DNA of 64,000 nt from Paenibacillus sp. NFR01 (GTDB taxonomy: Bacteria; Bacillota; Bacilli; Paenibacillales; Paenibacillaceae), in assembly GCF_900111565.1 (NCBI RefSeq), contig NZ_FOIK01000004.1:186001-250000 (forward strand), written 5' to 3'. The notes beneath the pieces were generated by a model, which was given only the letters and a program-made list of their open reading frames with translations, did not search any database and was not told where the DNA came from. Shown here one piece after another: positions 1 through 8,214 of this stretch. The translations under genes were made by a program, and so were the position numbers. The first letter of the stretch is position 1, and every line of letters begins with the position of its first letter.

Positions 1-1445
1 TCACCTCTTTGGGTTTTGTTCTTGAGCCATTTCGGCGCGCCCTTGTTCTTGCGCTCCAGCTCGCGCGCCTTGTCGCTGCGCGTTTTACGCGCGGGTGCCG
101 CCCCAGGACGGGCGGACGCCTGCACCGGTGCCGCGCCGGGCTTCCGGCTGCGCGGCGCTTCCCCGCCCGCCGCGGACGTCTCCCGCGGCGGGTTAACGGC
201 GGCGGCGCTGCCTCCCGTCGCCGCCGGGGCCTGCGGCCGCTTGCTTCCGGCCGCAGGATTTGCCCCGCGCGGCGCTGCAGCCTCCCGCGCGGCCGCTTCG
301 CGCGCGGCGTCTTCGTCCAGCACCTTGCCGCCGCGCAGCACCCGCTCCTCGAGCGAGATGCCGAGCTCGCGGGCAAACTTGCGCATGATGAACGTCTGCT
401 GCTCCGTCACGATCGTGACGGACAGCCCGCGGCGCCCCATGCGCCCCGTCCGTCCGGCGCGGTGCACGTAATGCTCCGCGTCAAAGGCCGGATCGAAGCT
501 GACGACGAGCGGCAGATTCTCGATGTCCAAGCCCCGCGCGGCGACGTCGCTTGCCACCAGCACGCGGAACTTGCCTTCCCGGAAGCGCGCAAGCACATGG
601 CTCCGCGTCACCTTGTCGGCGTCTCCATACAGCGCTGCCGCCGTCAGGCCTAAATAGTTCAGCTTCGATTCCACTTCGCCGATTATCTCCGTGTCGTTCA
701 CGAACACGATCGCCCGCTGCGGATTGTAGTGCCGCAGAATCCGCCGCAGCATGTCTACCTTGTCCCGCTCCTGGGCGATCACGTAATGATGCTCCAGCCC
801 CGTCGCTGTCATAACGCCGGGATCGATGCCGATCTCGGCCGGATTGTTCATCTCGCGTGCGGCCAGGCTGCGCGTCTCGGGACCCAGGGTCGCCGAGAGC
901 ATGACGAGCTGGCGGGTGCGCAGCGCGCTGTCGACGATCTTCGTGACCTCGCCGGCGCCGCCGAGCTGGAACATCTGGTCGGCTTCGTCGAGCACAATCG
1001 TGCTTACCTCGTGCATCTTCAGTTTGCGCAGGCCGATCAGCTCGCGTACCCGGCCCGGCGTGCCGACGACAAGCTGCGGATGCTCGCGCAGCTTGTCGAT
1101 CTGCCGTTTGATCGCCGCGCCGCCGATCAGGCCCATGACGCGGAGTCCGCGATGGGCGCCGTAGCGCTCCGCTTCCCGTACGATTTGCATCGCCAGCTCC
1201 TGGGTCGGCGCCAGAATCAGCTTCTGCAGCGTTTTCCGCTCCGGATCGATTCCTTGAAGCAGCGGCAGCAGGTAAGCCAGCGTTTTGCCGGTCCCGGTCT
1301 GGGAGGCGGCCAGCACATCCCTGCCGTCCAGCAGCAGCGGGATCGTCTGCTCCTGCACCGGAGATGGGGCGGTAATGCCGAATTCCGACAACCTTGCAAC
1401 CAGGTCGTCCTGAATGCCGATTGCCGCAAAAGAAGCTTTAGTCAT
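1..1445 (-). CDS. DEAD-box ATP-dependent RNA helicase, 3' end off the window
   Basis: Starts at ATG 1445 and stays open to base 1, so the C-terminus lies outside the window. Visible helicase motifs are the Q-motif region (ITAPSPVQEQTIP), Walker A SQTGTGKT near residue 46, VLDEADQM near 152, LSAT near 180, and ARGLDI and HRAGRTGRMG in the second RecA domain. After the core comes an Ala/Pro/Arg-rich low-complexity tail ending in a basic KNKGAPKWLKNK segment. The family unwinds RNA duplexes in ribosome assembly or mRNA decay. The basic tail recalls YfmL-type helicases, but the exact subgroup is not proven. A sigma-A promoter lies just upstream. Confidence 0.93.
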   Translation of the reverse strand, partial: MTKASFAAIGIQDDLVARLSEFGITAPSPVQEQTIPLLLDGRDVLAASQTGTGKTLAYLLPLLQGIDPERKTLQKLILAPTQELAMQIVREAERYGAHRGLRVMGLIGGAAIKRQIDKLREHPQLVVGTPGRVRELIGLRKLKMHEVSTIVLDEADQMFQLGGAGEVTKIVDSALRTRQLVMLSATLGPETRSLAAREMNNPAEIGIDPGVMTATGLEHHYVIAQERDKVDMLRRILRHYNPQRAIVFVNDTEIIGEVESKLNYLGLTAAALYGDADKVTRSHVLARFREGKFRVLVASDVAARGLDIENLPLVVSFDPAFDAEHYVHRAGRTGRMGRRGLSVTIVTEQQTFIMRKFARELGISLEERVLRGGKVLDEDAAREAAAREAAAPRGANPAAGSKRPQAPAATGGSAAAVNPPRETSAAGGEAPRSRKPGAAPVQASARPGAAPARKTRSDKARELERKNKGAPKWLKNKTQRG

Positions 1446-1483
1446 AACAAATATTCATCCTTTTCGCTGGAGTTAATATCTAC

Positions 1484-1512
1484 ATTATATGCCAAAAAGG
1501 CCTCCCTACCAA
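1484..1512 (-). promoter_or_regulatory. Probable sigma-A promoter of the DEAD-box helicase
   Basis: On the minus strand, TTGGTA (1512-1507), a 17-bp spacer and TATAAT (1489-1484), about 39 bases upstream of the helicase ATG. The -10 is perfect and the spacing ideal. Prediction only. Confidence 0.6.
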
Positions 1513-1554
1513 ATGGAAGCCCCGGACTTGCGTATGCGGTTTAAGTAAAGGGGG

Positions 1555-2331
1555 TTATTTCCGGTTCATCGCCTTATAGGTCAGCTTGTCCGCAAGCCGC
1601 GGAAACAGCCCGTAAAGCCGAATGCCGAAGGCCGCGAGGCGGGGAAGATCCACTTCCTCTTTGCCTTTCTCCATCAGGCGGACGATTTGTGAGGATACAT
1701 AGTCGGGTGTCATAATCATAGAAGCGACGCTTTGCTCGTATTTGCCGGACGGATCGGCAATCTTGAAGAATTCGGTTGCGATCGGTCCCGGATTCACCGC
1801 CGAAACGGTAATTCCGCTGTGCCGCAGTTCCTGGCGGAGCGCATTGGTAAAACCCAGCACCGCATGTTTGGTCGCCGTATACGCCGCCGAACGCGCCGTT
1901 CCGATCTTGCCGGCCATCGAAGCCACGTTGACGATCTGTCCGCTTCCGCGCTGCAGCATATGCGGCAGCACCGCTTTGGTACAGCGGACCGTTCCCATGT
2001 AATTAACGTCCATCATGTCTTCGAATTCCCGGGTTTGCATCTCGGTGACCGCTTCAAACTTGCCGTAACCGGCATTATTCAGCAGAATATCGATTCTGCC
2101 GTAAGTTTCCACAATCTCGCCGAATACGCGCGCCACTTCTTCTTCATCCTGCACGTCGCAGACATGCCAGGCGGCTTGCCCGGGAATACGTGCAGCCGCC
2201 TCCTGCAGCTTCGCAGCCGACCGGGCCAGGAGCACCGGTACGGCGCCGCGCTGCCCCAGCATTTGCGCCGTCACGGCGCCGATGCCGCTGGAAGCGCCGG
2301 TAATGACAATGATTTTATCTTTTAGCTGCAT
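1555..2331 (-). CDS. SDR-family short-chain dehydrogenase/reductase (YqjQ-like)
   Basis: 258 residues, a typical classical SDR length. It shows the N-terminal cofactor motif TGASSGIG (about residues 12-19), the NNAG motif, a catalytic serine in VNVASMAGK and the YTATK form of YxxxK. The family does NAD(P)-dependent oxidoreduction of alcohols and ketones in the cytoplasm. The opening residues MQLKDK plus VITGASSGIG resemble Bacillus YqjQ, an SDR of unknown substrate. It lies 28 bp downstream of cheX on the same strand and could be co-transcribed. No strong ribosome-binding site is seen at the ATG, which would fit coupling to cheX expression. Substrate unknown. Confidence 0.88.
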   Translation of the reverse strand: MQLKDKIIVITGASSGIGAVTAQMLGQRGAVPVLLARSAAKLQEAAARIPGQAAWHVCDVQDEEEVARVFGEIVETYGRIDILLNNAGYGKFEAVTEMQTREFEDMMDVNYMGTVRCTKAVLPHMLQRGSGQIVNVASMAGKIGTARSAAYTATKHAVLGFTNALRQELRHSGITVSAVNPGPIATEFFKIADPSGKYEQSVASMIMTPDYVSSQIVRLMEKGKEEVDLPRLAAFGIRLYGLFPRLADKLTYKAMNRK

Positions 2332-2359
2332 GTGTCGTTATACGCTCCCAACGGGTAAG

Positions 2360-2815
2360 CTATTGGACGATGACTTGAATGTCGAGTTCTCCGATGCCTT
2401 CCATCAGCAGCGGAATGCTGAGCGCCTTGCGCGGCATTTCGGACATATTCGCCATCTTCATCAATTTAGGCGGAGTAATATCGACGGCGACGCCCTGGTT
2501 GGACAGAATGGTGCTGGCATTTCCGCTGATCATATTGCCCAGCTCGGAAATCGCGCTTTGCCCCATCTCGTCCATTTCGGTGATCGTAAATCCGCCCATC
2601 ATCGCGGAGACAATCCGCAGCGCAACCTGCTCGGCAAGGCCGAAAATGATGTCGCCGCTAAGCTGCCCCGTCATTCCCACCTGAATCCATATATGATTGT
2701 CGATCAGTTCGATCTCTTTGACTCCCAGATTGCCGGTTGATGGCGAGACTTGTACTACCTGCTCAATCACAACCCGAGCGGATTCCAGAAACGGATTAAT
2801 CACTTCTGCTTTCAT
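2360..2815 (-). CDS. cheX: Chemotaxis phosphatase CheX
   Basis: 151 residues, the usual size for CheX. The CheC/CheX/FliY-family signature is visible as SAISELGNMISGNA, which holds the E-x-x-N catalytic pair used to hydrolyse phospho-CheY. Opening residues MKAEVINPFLESARVV are typical of CheX. The protein is cytoplasmic and resets the chemotaxis response. It stands alone here rather than in a flagellar operon, but a sigma-D-type promoter upstream ties it to motility. The purine-rich GGGGGAGA preceding the ATG serves as ribosome-binding site. Confidence 0.9.
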   Translation of the reverse strand: MKAEVINPFLESARVVIEQVVQVSPSTGNLGVKEIELIDNHIWIQVGMTGQLSGDIIFGLAEQVALRIVSAMMGGFTITEMDEMGQSAISELGNMISGNASTILSNQGVAVDITPPKLMKMANMSEMPRKALSIPLLMEGIGELDIQVIVQ

Positions 2816-2893
2816 GAAATTGCGGTCTCCCCCTTTACCAGTCTTTTGACATATTTCAAAAGTCCCAAGCCATAATGGTTAATTATACTTCAT

Positions 2894-2920
2894 ATATCGG
2901 CATTATTCACCAAAAATTAA
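2894..2920 (-). promoter_or_regulatory. Candidate sigma-D (motility) promoter of cheX
   Basis: The minus strand reads TTAA (2920-2917), a 15-bp gap, then GCCGATAT (2901-2894). GCCGATAT is the full sigma-D -10 consensus and 15 bp is the preferred spacing; the -35 is one base off TAAA. A TATAAT-like hexamer follows closely. Upstream of a chemotaxis gene this is the expected class of promoter. Confidence 0.6.
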
Positions 2921-2963
2921 GTGCCTTGGGAGCTGTATTCACAAGATCGTGTCTGACCTGACA

Positions 2964-2992
2964 TTGCCCTGCCGCGAGGAATCTCCTATAAT
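2964..2992 (+). promoter_or_regulatory. Probable sigma-A promoter of the LysR gene
   Basis: TTGCCC (2964-2969), 17-bp spacer, perfect TATAAT (2987-2992). It lies about 118 bases upstream of the LysR start and runs opposite to the cheX promoter. Confidence 0.6.
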
Positions 2993-3109
2993 TTAAGGAA
3001 AATCGTTGTGATTCGTTTGGAAAATGCCGGATGGCATCACGCCGGATGCACTTTCCGCACCGCGTCTCCTGCCGCGGGCCCATTCGTTTAAGCCAAAGGG
3101 GGCATGTCC

Positions 3110-4012
3110 ATGAATATCAGCCAGCTCGAGACCTTGATCACCATCTCCAAAACCATGAGCTTCCGCAAAGCGGGCGAATTATTGAATCTGACCCAGCCGG
3201 CCGTGTCGGCGCAAATTAAAAGTCTGGAAGAAGAATTCAAAACCCAGCTCGTGGACCGCAACCAGCCGGTAACGCTGACGGACCGGGGACAGGTATTTCT
3301 GACCCATGCGGAAAAAATTGTCGGCATCGTCGATGAACTGAAGCAGCGTCTCGCCGATTTGGAGGAGAATCCCCAGGGGCATATTATCCTAGGAACGACT
3401 ACGTCGATCGCCATACAAATTTTACCGCGGATTTTGTCGTATTTCCAGGACCAATTTCCGCACATTAAAACCTCCATCTCCTCGATGTCCTCTTCGCAGA
3501 TTTATCAGCAGGTGGAGAACGGCTCCGTCGACGTCGGGATCGGCTACCTGATCGGCCGCAGTCCGGGAATGACAACCTCTGTGCTCTATTACGATACCTT
3601 TGAATTGGTCGTCTCCCCGCGCCATCCGCTCGCAAACATGCCGTCCGCCGGCATGGAATCGCTTGGGAAAACGCCGCTTATTCTGCTCTCCCCCGACACC
3701 GTGGGCCGCCGTTTTGCCGACGAGGTGATGGCCAGACACGGCATTCAGCCGCAGGTCATCATGGAGCTGACGAGCAGCGAGGAAGTAAAACGGATGGTGG
3801 AGCTGGATCTCGGCGCGGCGATCATTTCGCGGCAGTCCGTGACCAACGAAGTGCGAAACGGCACGCTCAAAATCGTTCCGATCGTCGAGCTCGAAACCGC
3901 CCATCCCGTCGGCGTCATCACCAAATCCGGCAAGTACGTTACCTCGGCGATGCAGCAGTTCCTGAGCGACCTCAAGGGGATGCCGGAGACCCAGTTCATC
4001 GGCTCCGAATGA
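3110..4012 (+). CDS. LysR-family transcriptional regulator
   Basis: About 300 residues, the standard LysR length. The N-terminal winged helix-turn-helix is clear (SFRKAGELLNLTQPAVSAQI, then LVDRNQPVTLTDRGQ), followed by a periplasmic-binding-protein-like effector domain. I place the start at ATG 3110 rather than the in-frame ATG 3104, because the Shine-Dalgarno AAAGGGGG (3095-3102) is seven bases from 3110 but only one from 3104. The family binds DNA as a tetramer and responds to a small molecule. Neither the target nor the effector can be read from the context: neighbours are cheX (divergent) and a histidinol-phosphatase 55 bp downstream on the same strand, possibly co-transcribed. Confidence 0.88.
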   Translation: MNISQLETLITISKTMSFRKAGELLNLTQPAVSAQIKSLEEEFKTQLVDRNQPVTLTDRGQVFLTHAEKIVGIVDELKQRLADLEENPQGHIILGTTTSIAIQILPRILSYFQDQFPHIKTSISSMSSSQIYQQVENGSVDVGIGYLIGRSPGMTTSVLYYDTFELVVSPRHPLANMPSAGMESLGKTPLILLSPDTVGRRFADEVMARHGIQPQVIMELTSSEEVKRMVELDLGAAIISRQSVTNEVRNGTLKIVPIVELETAHPVGVITKSGKYVTSAMQQFLSDLKGMPETQFIGSE

Positions 4013-4067
4013 TACTCGTTCCCCAACCGAATTCACTTTACATTTAGGCCTAAGGAGATGTAGACCG

Positions 4068-4880
4068 ATGAAATTTGACCTGCACACCCACCATTTCCGC
4101 TGCGGTCATGCCGACGGAAGCATCCGTGATTATATCGAAGCCGGGATCGCCGCCGGCCTGAACGTGATCGGCATCTCCGACCATACGCCGTATTTCGGCG
4201 CAGCTTCCGATCAGGCCTTTCCCCATATCGCCATGGCCAAATCCCAGTTTGCGGGATACGTGGACGAAGTGCTCGCTTTGAAAAAAGAATACGCCGGCGT
4301 TATCGACGTCCTGCTCGGCATCGAATCGGATTATTTTCCTAAGCATGCCGAGGTGTACCGCAGCACGCTTGCCGCTTACCCGTTCGATTATGTCATCGGC
4401 TCCGTGCACAGCGTCGGCGGCGTCAGTATCTTCAACAAAGGCCGCTGGAAAGGACTTGGCCCGAAGGACAAGATTGCGGTAAAAGCGCAGTACTACCGGC
4501 TGATCGCCGATTCTGCCCGCAGCGGCATGTTCCAGATTCTCGGGCATATCGATGCCATGAAGGGCAACTATCCGCAGTTCTCCGAGATTCCCGCCGATCA
4601 GGAGATCGACGACTGCCTGCGCACCATCGGCGAATGCGGCGTTGCCATCGAAATCAACACCTCGGGCGGAACGAAGCTGAGCGGGGGCTGGTACCCCTCG
4701 GATCGTATCCTCGAGCGGGCGCTGCATTACGGCGTTGAAGTGACGTTCGGCTCCGATGCCCACAAGCCTTCGCGGGTAGCCGAAGACCGGCAGGCGGTAG
4801 CCGCGCGGCTGAAGGACATCGGCTTTACCGAATGGGTCTACTTCAGGGAACGGCAAAAAGTCACCGTACCGCTCGGGTAA
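4068..4880 (+). CDS. PHP-family histidinol-phosphatase
   Basis: 270 residues. It opens with the PHP metal motif DLHTHHFRCGHADG and continues with GISDHTP, LGIESDYFP, GSVHSV, LGHIDAMKG and a final FGSDAHKP, giving the His/Asp/Glu set that binds the trinuclear metal centre. The family member HisJ/HisK removes phosphate from L-histidinol phosphate, the penultimate step of histidine synthesis. No other his genes are nearby, so this may be a stand-alone phosphatase; a related phosphoesterase role cannot be excluded. A strong AAGGAGATG-type ribosome-binding site precedes ATG 4068. A bidirectional terminator follows. Confidence 0.85.
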   Translation: MKFDLHTHHFRCGHADGSIRDYIEAGIAAGLNVIGISDHTPYFGAASDQAFPHIAMAKSQFAGYVDEVLALKKEYAGVIDVLLGIESDYFPKHAEVYRSTLAAYPFDYVIGSVHSVGGVSIFNKGRWKGLGPKDKIAVKAQYYRLIADSARSGMFQILGHIDAMKGNYPQFSEIPADQEIDDCLRTIGECGVAIEINTSGGTKLSGGWYPSDRILERALHYGVEVTFGSDAHKPSRVAEDRQAVAARLKDIGFTEWVYFRERQKVTVPLG

Positions 4881-4913
4881 CGATGACGTTCTTTAAACCC
4901 TATGTATTCTTAT

Positions 4914-4978
4914 AAAAATGCACCGCGCGGCGCGCGGCCGGCACGAAAGTGCCTGGTCGCCGCCGGCGGTGCATTTTT
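4914..4978. terminator. Bidirectional intrinsic terminator between convergent genes
   Basis: Arms AAAAATGCACCGC (4914-4926) and GCGGTGCATTTTT (4966-4978) pair perfectly, giving a U-tract on either strand. Nested inside is GGCAC-GAAA-GTGCC (4940-4953), a stem capped by a GNRA tetraloop. It serves the histidinol-phosphatase (+) and the nitroreductase (-). Confidence 0.85.
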
Positions 4979-4992
4979 ATTGTTCCTCCCGG

Positions 4993-5736
4993 TTATTCCT
5001 CCGGTTCGGAGCCAAAACCCTGCTGCTTCAGCGTAAGCAGCGCATCCCCGTACCGCGGATTCAGCGCGTAAAAGTGGGCAATGACCGCGCTCCAGTCGCG
5101 CACCGTCTGTCCCGCCTCGGCGGTGTAGCGGCGGTGTTCCGCATTGTACGCCTCGATGTATCCGCGTTGGTCCCGGTTATAGGTCTCCTCGTGGTAGACC
5201 GCCGCCAGGGGCAGCCGCGGCTTCTTCGGCAGCGTTTCATCCGGATATCCGATGCACAGCCCGGCTACCGGGAAGACGTACTCCGGCAACTCCAGCAGCC
5301 GGATGACCTCCGCCGTGTTGCGGCGGATGCCGCCGATCGGAATGATGCCGAGGCCCAGCGACTCCGCCGCCATCGCGGCACCGGCCAGGGCGATGCCGGC
5401 ATCGGCGGCGCCGACGAGCAGTGCATCCACATCCTTGGCCGATTCAAACGGCTGCCCCTCCATCTCGCTTGCCAGCTTCGCCCGGTAAAAGTCCATGCAG
5501 AACACCAGGAACACCGGCGCCTCGGCCACATGCCGCTGATTTCCGCTCAAAGCGGCAATCCGCTCCCGGCGCTCCGGGTCCTGCACGGAGATTATCGTTA
5601 CCTGCTGGCCGTTGACCCAGGACGGCATCGCCTGCGCCGCGGACAAAAGCTGCTCCAGCTTCTCCGGTTCTACCGGGTCCGGGCGATATTTCCGGTAGGA
5701 GCGGTGATTCAGGAGCGTATCCAGCATTTCGTTCAT
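4993..5736 (-). CDS. NfrA-type NAD(P)H-dependent nitroreductase
   Basis: 247 residues from ATG 5736; an upstream in-frame ATG at 5778 would add 14 residues but lacks a ribosome-binding site, whereas GGGGGA sits eight bases before 5736. FMN-binding motifs of the nitroreductase fold are visible: NHRSYRKY near the N-terminus, SWVNGQQVTII, and a C-terminal PKKPRLPLAAVYHEETYN. The family is a homodimeric FMN enzyme that reduces flavins, quinones or nitro compounds in the cytoplasm, often under thiol or oxidative stress. Natural substrate unknown. It converges with the histidinol-phosphatase gene across a strong bidirectional terminator. Confidence 0.87.
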   Translation of the reverse strand: MNEMLDTLLNHRSYRKYRPDPVEPEKLEQLLSAAQAMPSWVNGQQVTIISVQDPERRERIAALSGNQRHVAEAPVFLVFCMDFYRAKLASEMEGQPFESAKDVDALLVGAADAGIALAGAAMAAESLGLGIIPIGGIRRNTAEVIRLLELPEYVFPVAGLCIGYPDETLPKKPRLPLAAVYHEETYNRDQRGYIEAYNAEHRRYTAEAGQTVRDWSAVIAHFYALNPRYGDALLTLKQQGFGSEPEE

Positions 5737-5787
5737 TTTCAAATCCCCCATTCTTTGCCTCACAGCTGCGTTTTCCATCTATAGTAA

Positions 5788-5816
5788 CAAAAAAATGGAC
5801 CCGAAGCATCGGGTCC
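5788..5816 (-). terminator. Intrinsic terminator of the leftward DUF3891-to-GNAT gene group
   Basis: On the minus strand GGACCCGA-loop-TCGGGTCC (5816-5797, eight perfect pairs around a 4-base loop) is followed by A and a run of seven T (5795-5789). It lies 75 bases past the GNAT stop. Confidence 0.85.
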
Positions 5817-5890
5817 CAACAGCAATTATATAATCAAAAGGGGGTCATGTACTTAGTGTACCCGGTTACTGTTAGAGTTTGATAACGGCT

Positions 5891-6436
5891 TTATTTCAAT
5901 TGTGTAACAGAAGCGAACACCTTTATGACATCCCCGGACGGGCCGGCTTCGGCAATGATATGTTTAAGCGTCATGCCGTTGTTGCGCATGACCCGCTCGG
6001 ATGCCGGGTTGTCTCCCCGGCATCGCCCTTCGACCGCCGCCAGCCCCAGCTCCGCAAACGCATAGCGGAGCAGCAGGCGTACGGCCTCCGTCGCGATCCC
6101 CCGGCCGCGCTTCGCCGGGTGTACCAAATACCCGAGCCGTGCAAGGCGCTCCGCCCGGCTCCAGCGCTGGAGCGATGCCACCCCGATCAGCTCCGTGCCG
6201 CCGGGCGCATAAATGCCCAGATGCAGGCCGCCCTCCGCTTCCGGCTGCAGCATGCGCTGCGCCAGCTCCCGCACGGCTGCCGGAGACAGCGTGCCGCCTC
6301 GGCGCAGCAGCGCCTGCCGCTGGATGTCCGGCTCGGCCAGCAGCGCGGTTAATGCCGCCGTATCCCGCGCCTGGATCGTCCGCAGCTCGGCGGCTTCGCC
6401 TTGAAGCACGATGACTCCGGCTCCAGATGGCTGCAT
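5891..6436 (-). CDS. GNAT-family N-acetyltransferase (RimJ/RimL-like)
   Basis: 181 residues. The acetyl-CoA-binding motif is seen as GYLVHPAKRGRGIATEAV, and the C-terminal VEGRCRGDNPASERVMRNNG is characteristic of the RimJ/RimL ribosomal-protein type branch. The family transfers acetyl from acetyl-CoA to an amine; the acceptor cannot be predicted. The ribosome-binding site AGAGGGGAA stands eight bases before ATG 6436. It is the last gene of a leftward run with the phosphoesterase, K+ channel and DUF3891 genes and is followed by a strong terminator. Confidence 0.85.
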   Translation of the reverse strand: MQPSGAGVIVLQGEAAELRTIQARDTAALTALLAEPDIQRQALLRRGGTLSPAAVRELAQRMLQPEAEGGLHLGIYAPGGTELIGVASLQRWSRAERLARLGYLVHPAKRGRGIATEAVRLLLRYAFAELGLAAVEGRCRGDNPASERVMRNNGMTLKHIIAEAGPSGDVIKVFASVTQLK

Positions 6437-6482
6437 ATGGTTCCCCTCTTTTCATGTGTGCTGTTCCAGCTAACGGTTCAAG

Positions 6483-7415
6483 CTACGTCCGGCGCAGCGT
6501 CATCACGGTAAGCTCCGGCCGGCAGAACAGCCGCAGCGGCATAGAGGTTTCGCCGAAGCCGCGGTTCACGTAGACCGGCATTCCTTTCGCCGTATAATAA
6601 AGCCCGCTTATGTACTTGTGCGATCCGTACGGCGTAAACAAAGCGCCTTTGAACGGCAGGCGGATCTGCCCGCCGTGGCTGTGGCCCGACAGCTGCAGAT
6701 GGAACGGGTGCTGCTCCGCGTAGTCGGCATAATCCGGCTCGTGCATCAGAAGCAGCGTGAACAGCCCTTCCGGAACGTTCTTCAGCGCAGTTTCCGGCTC
6801 GGGCTTGCCGTGCAGCATATCCTCCAGCCCGGTGATGGCGATGGCCGCTCCGCCCCTTTTAACCAGAACGGACTCGTTGCGCAGGACGCGGAAGCCCGCC
6901 GAGGCAAGGAGCCGGGTCAGCAGCTCGGTGTTTTTGTAATCATGGTTGCCGAGAATGGCGTATTTGCCAAGCGGGGCGGTCAACGTAGCGAGCACCGGCA
7001 CGGCCTCTTCCAGGTCCTCCGCATAGCTGTCCACGATGTCGCCCGTGAAACAGATGAGATCGGGCTCCGCGGCATGAATATGCTTGACCAGCCGCTTCAC
7101 GTCATGCGCGTCCTTGTTGAAGCCGAGATGCACGTCGCTGAAATGAACCAGCCGGATGCCGGAAAAAGCCGAAGGCAGCTGCGGCAGCGGCAGCTCCAGA
7201 CGCGTCGTGTCCAGCCAGTTCGGCTCGCCTTGCCAGCCGTAGGCGCCGGTCAGCAGCCCCGCGCTGACCACGGTGCCGGCGCTGCGCAGCAGAAACTGGC
7301 GGCGCGTCATCCGTCGGCTGCCCGGCCCTGTGCCCGGCGGCGTATCGTTAACGTCATTACCGGGCGAACCGCCGGCGCCAAAATCGGGAGAAGCCCCGGC
7401 TGCTTTTGGATCCAT
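6483..7415 (-). CDS. Tat-exported YkuE-like metallophosphoesterase
   Basis: 310 residues. A twin-arginine signal is visible as TRRQFLLRSAG followed by a hydrophobic run (about residues 36-58). The calcineurin-like phosphoesterase motifs are all present: HFSDVHLG, GDIVDS, GNHDYKN, LMHEPD and SGHSHGGQIRLPF. Bacillus YkuE, the closest type, is a Tat-dependent wall-associated metallophosphoesterase. An unusual feature is a Gly/Pro-rich extension of about 35 residues before the Tat motif; it is kept because AAGGAG sits nine bases before this ATG. The 46-bp gap to the GNAT gene suggests co-transcription. Confidence 0.88.
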   Translation of the reverse strand: MDPKAAGASPDFGAGGSPGNDVNDTPPGTGPGSRRMTRRQFLLRSAGTVVSAGLLTGAYGWQGEPNWLDTTRLELPLPQLPSAFSGIRLVHFSDVHLGFNKDAHDVKRLVKHIHAAEPDLICFTGDIVDSYAEDLEEAVPVLATLTAPLGKYAILGNHDYKNTELLTRLLASAGFRVLRNESVLVKRGGAAIAITGLEDMLHGKPEPETALKNVPEGLFTLLLMHEPDYADYAEQHPFHLQLSGHSHGGQIRLPFKGALFTPYGSHKYISGLYYTAKGMPVYVNRGFGETSMPLRLFCRPELTVMTLRRT

Positions 7416-7448
7416 AGGGAGTTTCTCCTTCCTGCATATGGAATGTTT

Positions 7449-8144
7449 CTATTTCTTTTTCTTAACGGACACCTCTTCTTCCGGCCCGGTCGTCTCGATA
7501 TCCACCTCTATCGCCGCTTCGATCTCCGCTTCTGTACCGGAGCCGAGAATTTTCCGGAACAGGCCGAGCATGGACAACGCATAAGCGACGGTAATGAAGC
7601 TGAAGCCGATCTGCATGACGACGACCAGGCGGGAGGTGCTGTCGACAGGCGCAACATCGCCATAGCCGACCGTTGTGAACGTGGCGACGCTGAAATAGAG
7701 GAACGTCACCAGCTGGTTCAGCAGATCGCCGCCAAGCCCCTCCCCCTGAAAAGAGGACTGGCCGAACAGTTTATATATGGATGTATATACGACGGTAAAA
7801 AAAATAATGCTGATGATCGTCGCCAGGCTGATGCGGGCCAGCGTCTGGGTCATCCGCACCTCTCTGTTGTTTGACTCCTTGATCTCGTGAAAGATAAGAA
7901 AAATATAAAACAGGACGGAGGCAAACACAAAAATCAGAATCAGCCCCCGCAAGCCGCCGCTGCCGGGCACAATATCGCCGAGATCGATCCAGCCGAGCAG
8001 ATCCTCGGCGGAGATCAAGGCATAGATCAGGACCGGAGCAAGCAGCACCCCTTTGCCCATCCAGCCGATCTTCAACCGCAGCAGCCAATAGGACAGCAGC
8101 ACGATTACGGCCGCATTCAGCGCCCACATCCACCCGGACATCAT
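7449..8144 (-). CDS. Two-pore-helix-type potassium channel protein
   Basis: 231 residues. Several N-terminal hydrophobic helices (about 8-25, 30-50, 70-90) precede an Ion_trans_2-type pore module: a helix near 105-125, the K+ selectivity filter TFTTVGYGD near residue 160, and a last helix near 178-200. The C-terminus is short, acidic then Lys-rich (SVKKKK), with no RCK domain. The protein would form a tetrameric K+ channel in the membrane. It sits 33 bp upstream of the YkuE-like gene and 70 bp downstream of the DUF3891 gene on the same strand. Confidence 0.87.
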   Translation of the reverse strand: MMSGWMWALNAAVIVLLSYWLLRLKIGWMGKGVLLAPVLIYALISAEDLLGWIDLGDIVPGSGGLRGLILIFVFASVLFYIFLIFHEIKESNNREVRMTQTLARISLATIISIIFFTVVYTSIYKLFGQSSFQGEGLGGDLLNQLVTFLYFSVATFTTVGYGDVAPVDSTSRLVVVMQIGFSFITVAYALSMLGLFRKILGSGTEAEIEAAIEVDIETTGPEEEVSVKKKK

Positions 8145-8214
8145 CGGTTACACCCCCGGGCGGCGGATCCACCAGGCAATAAGCCGCTATGGCCACTAAC
8201 CGCCGGACGGCGCA

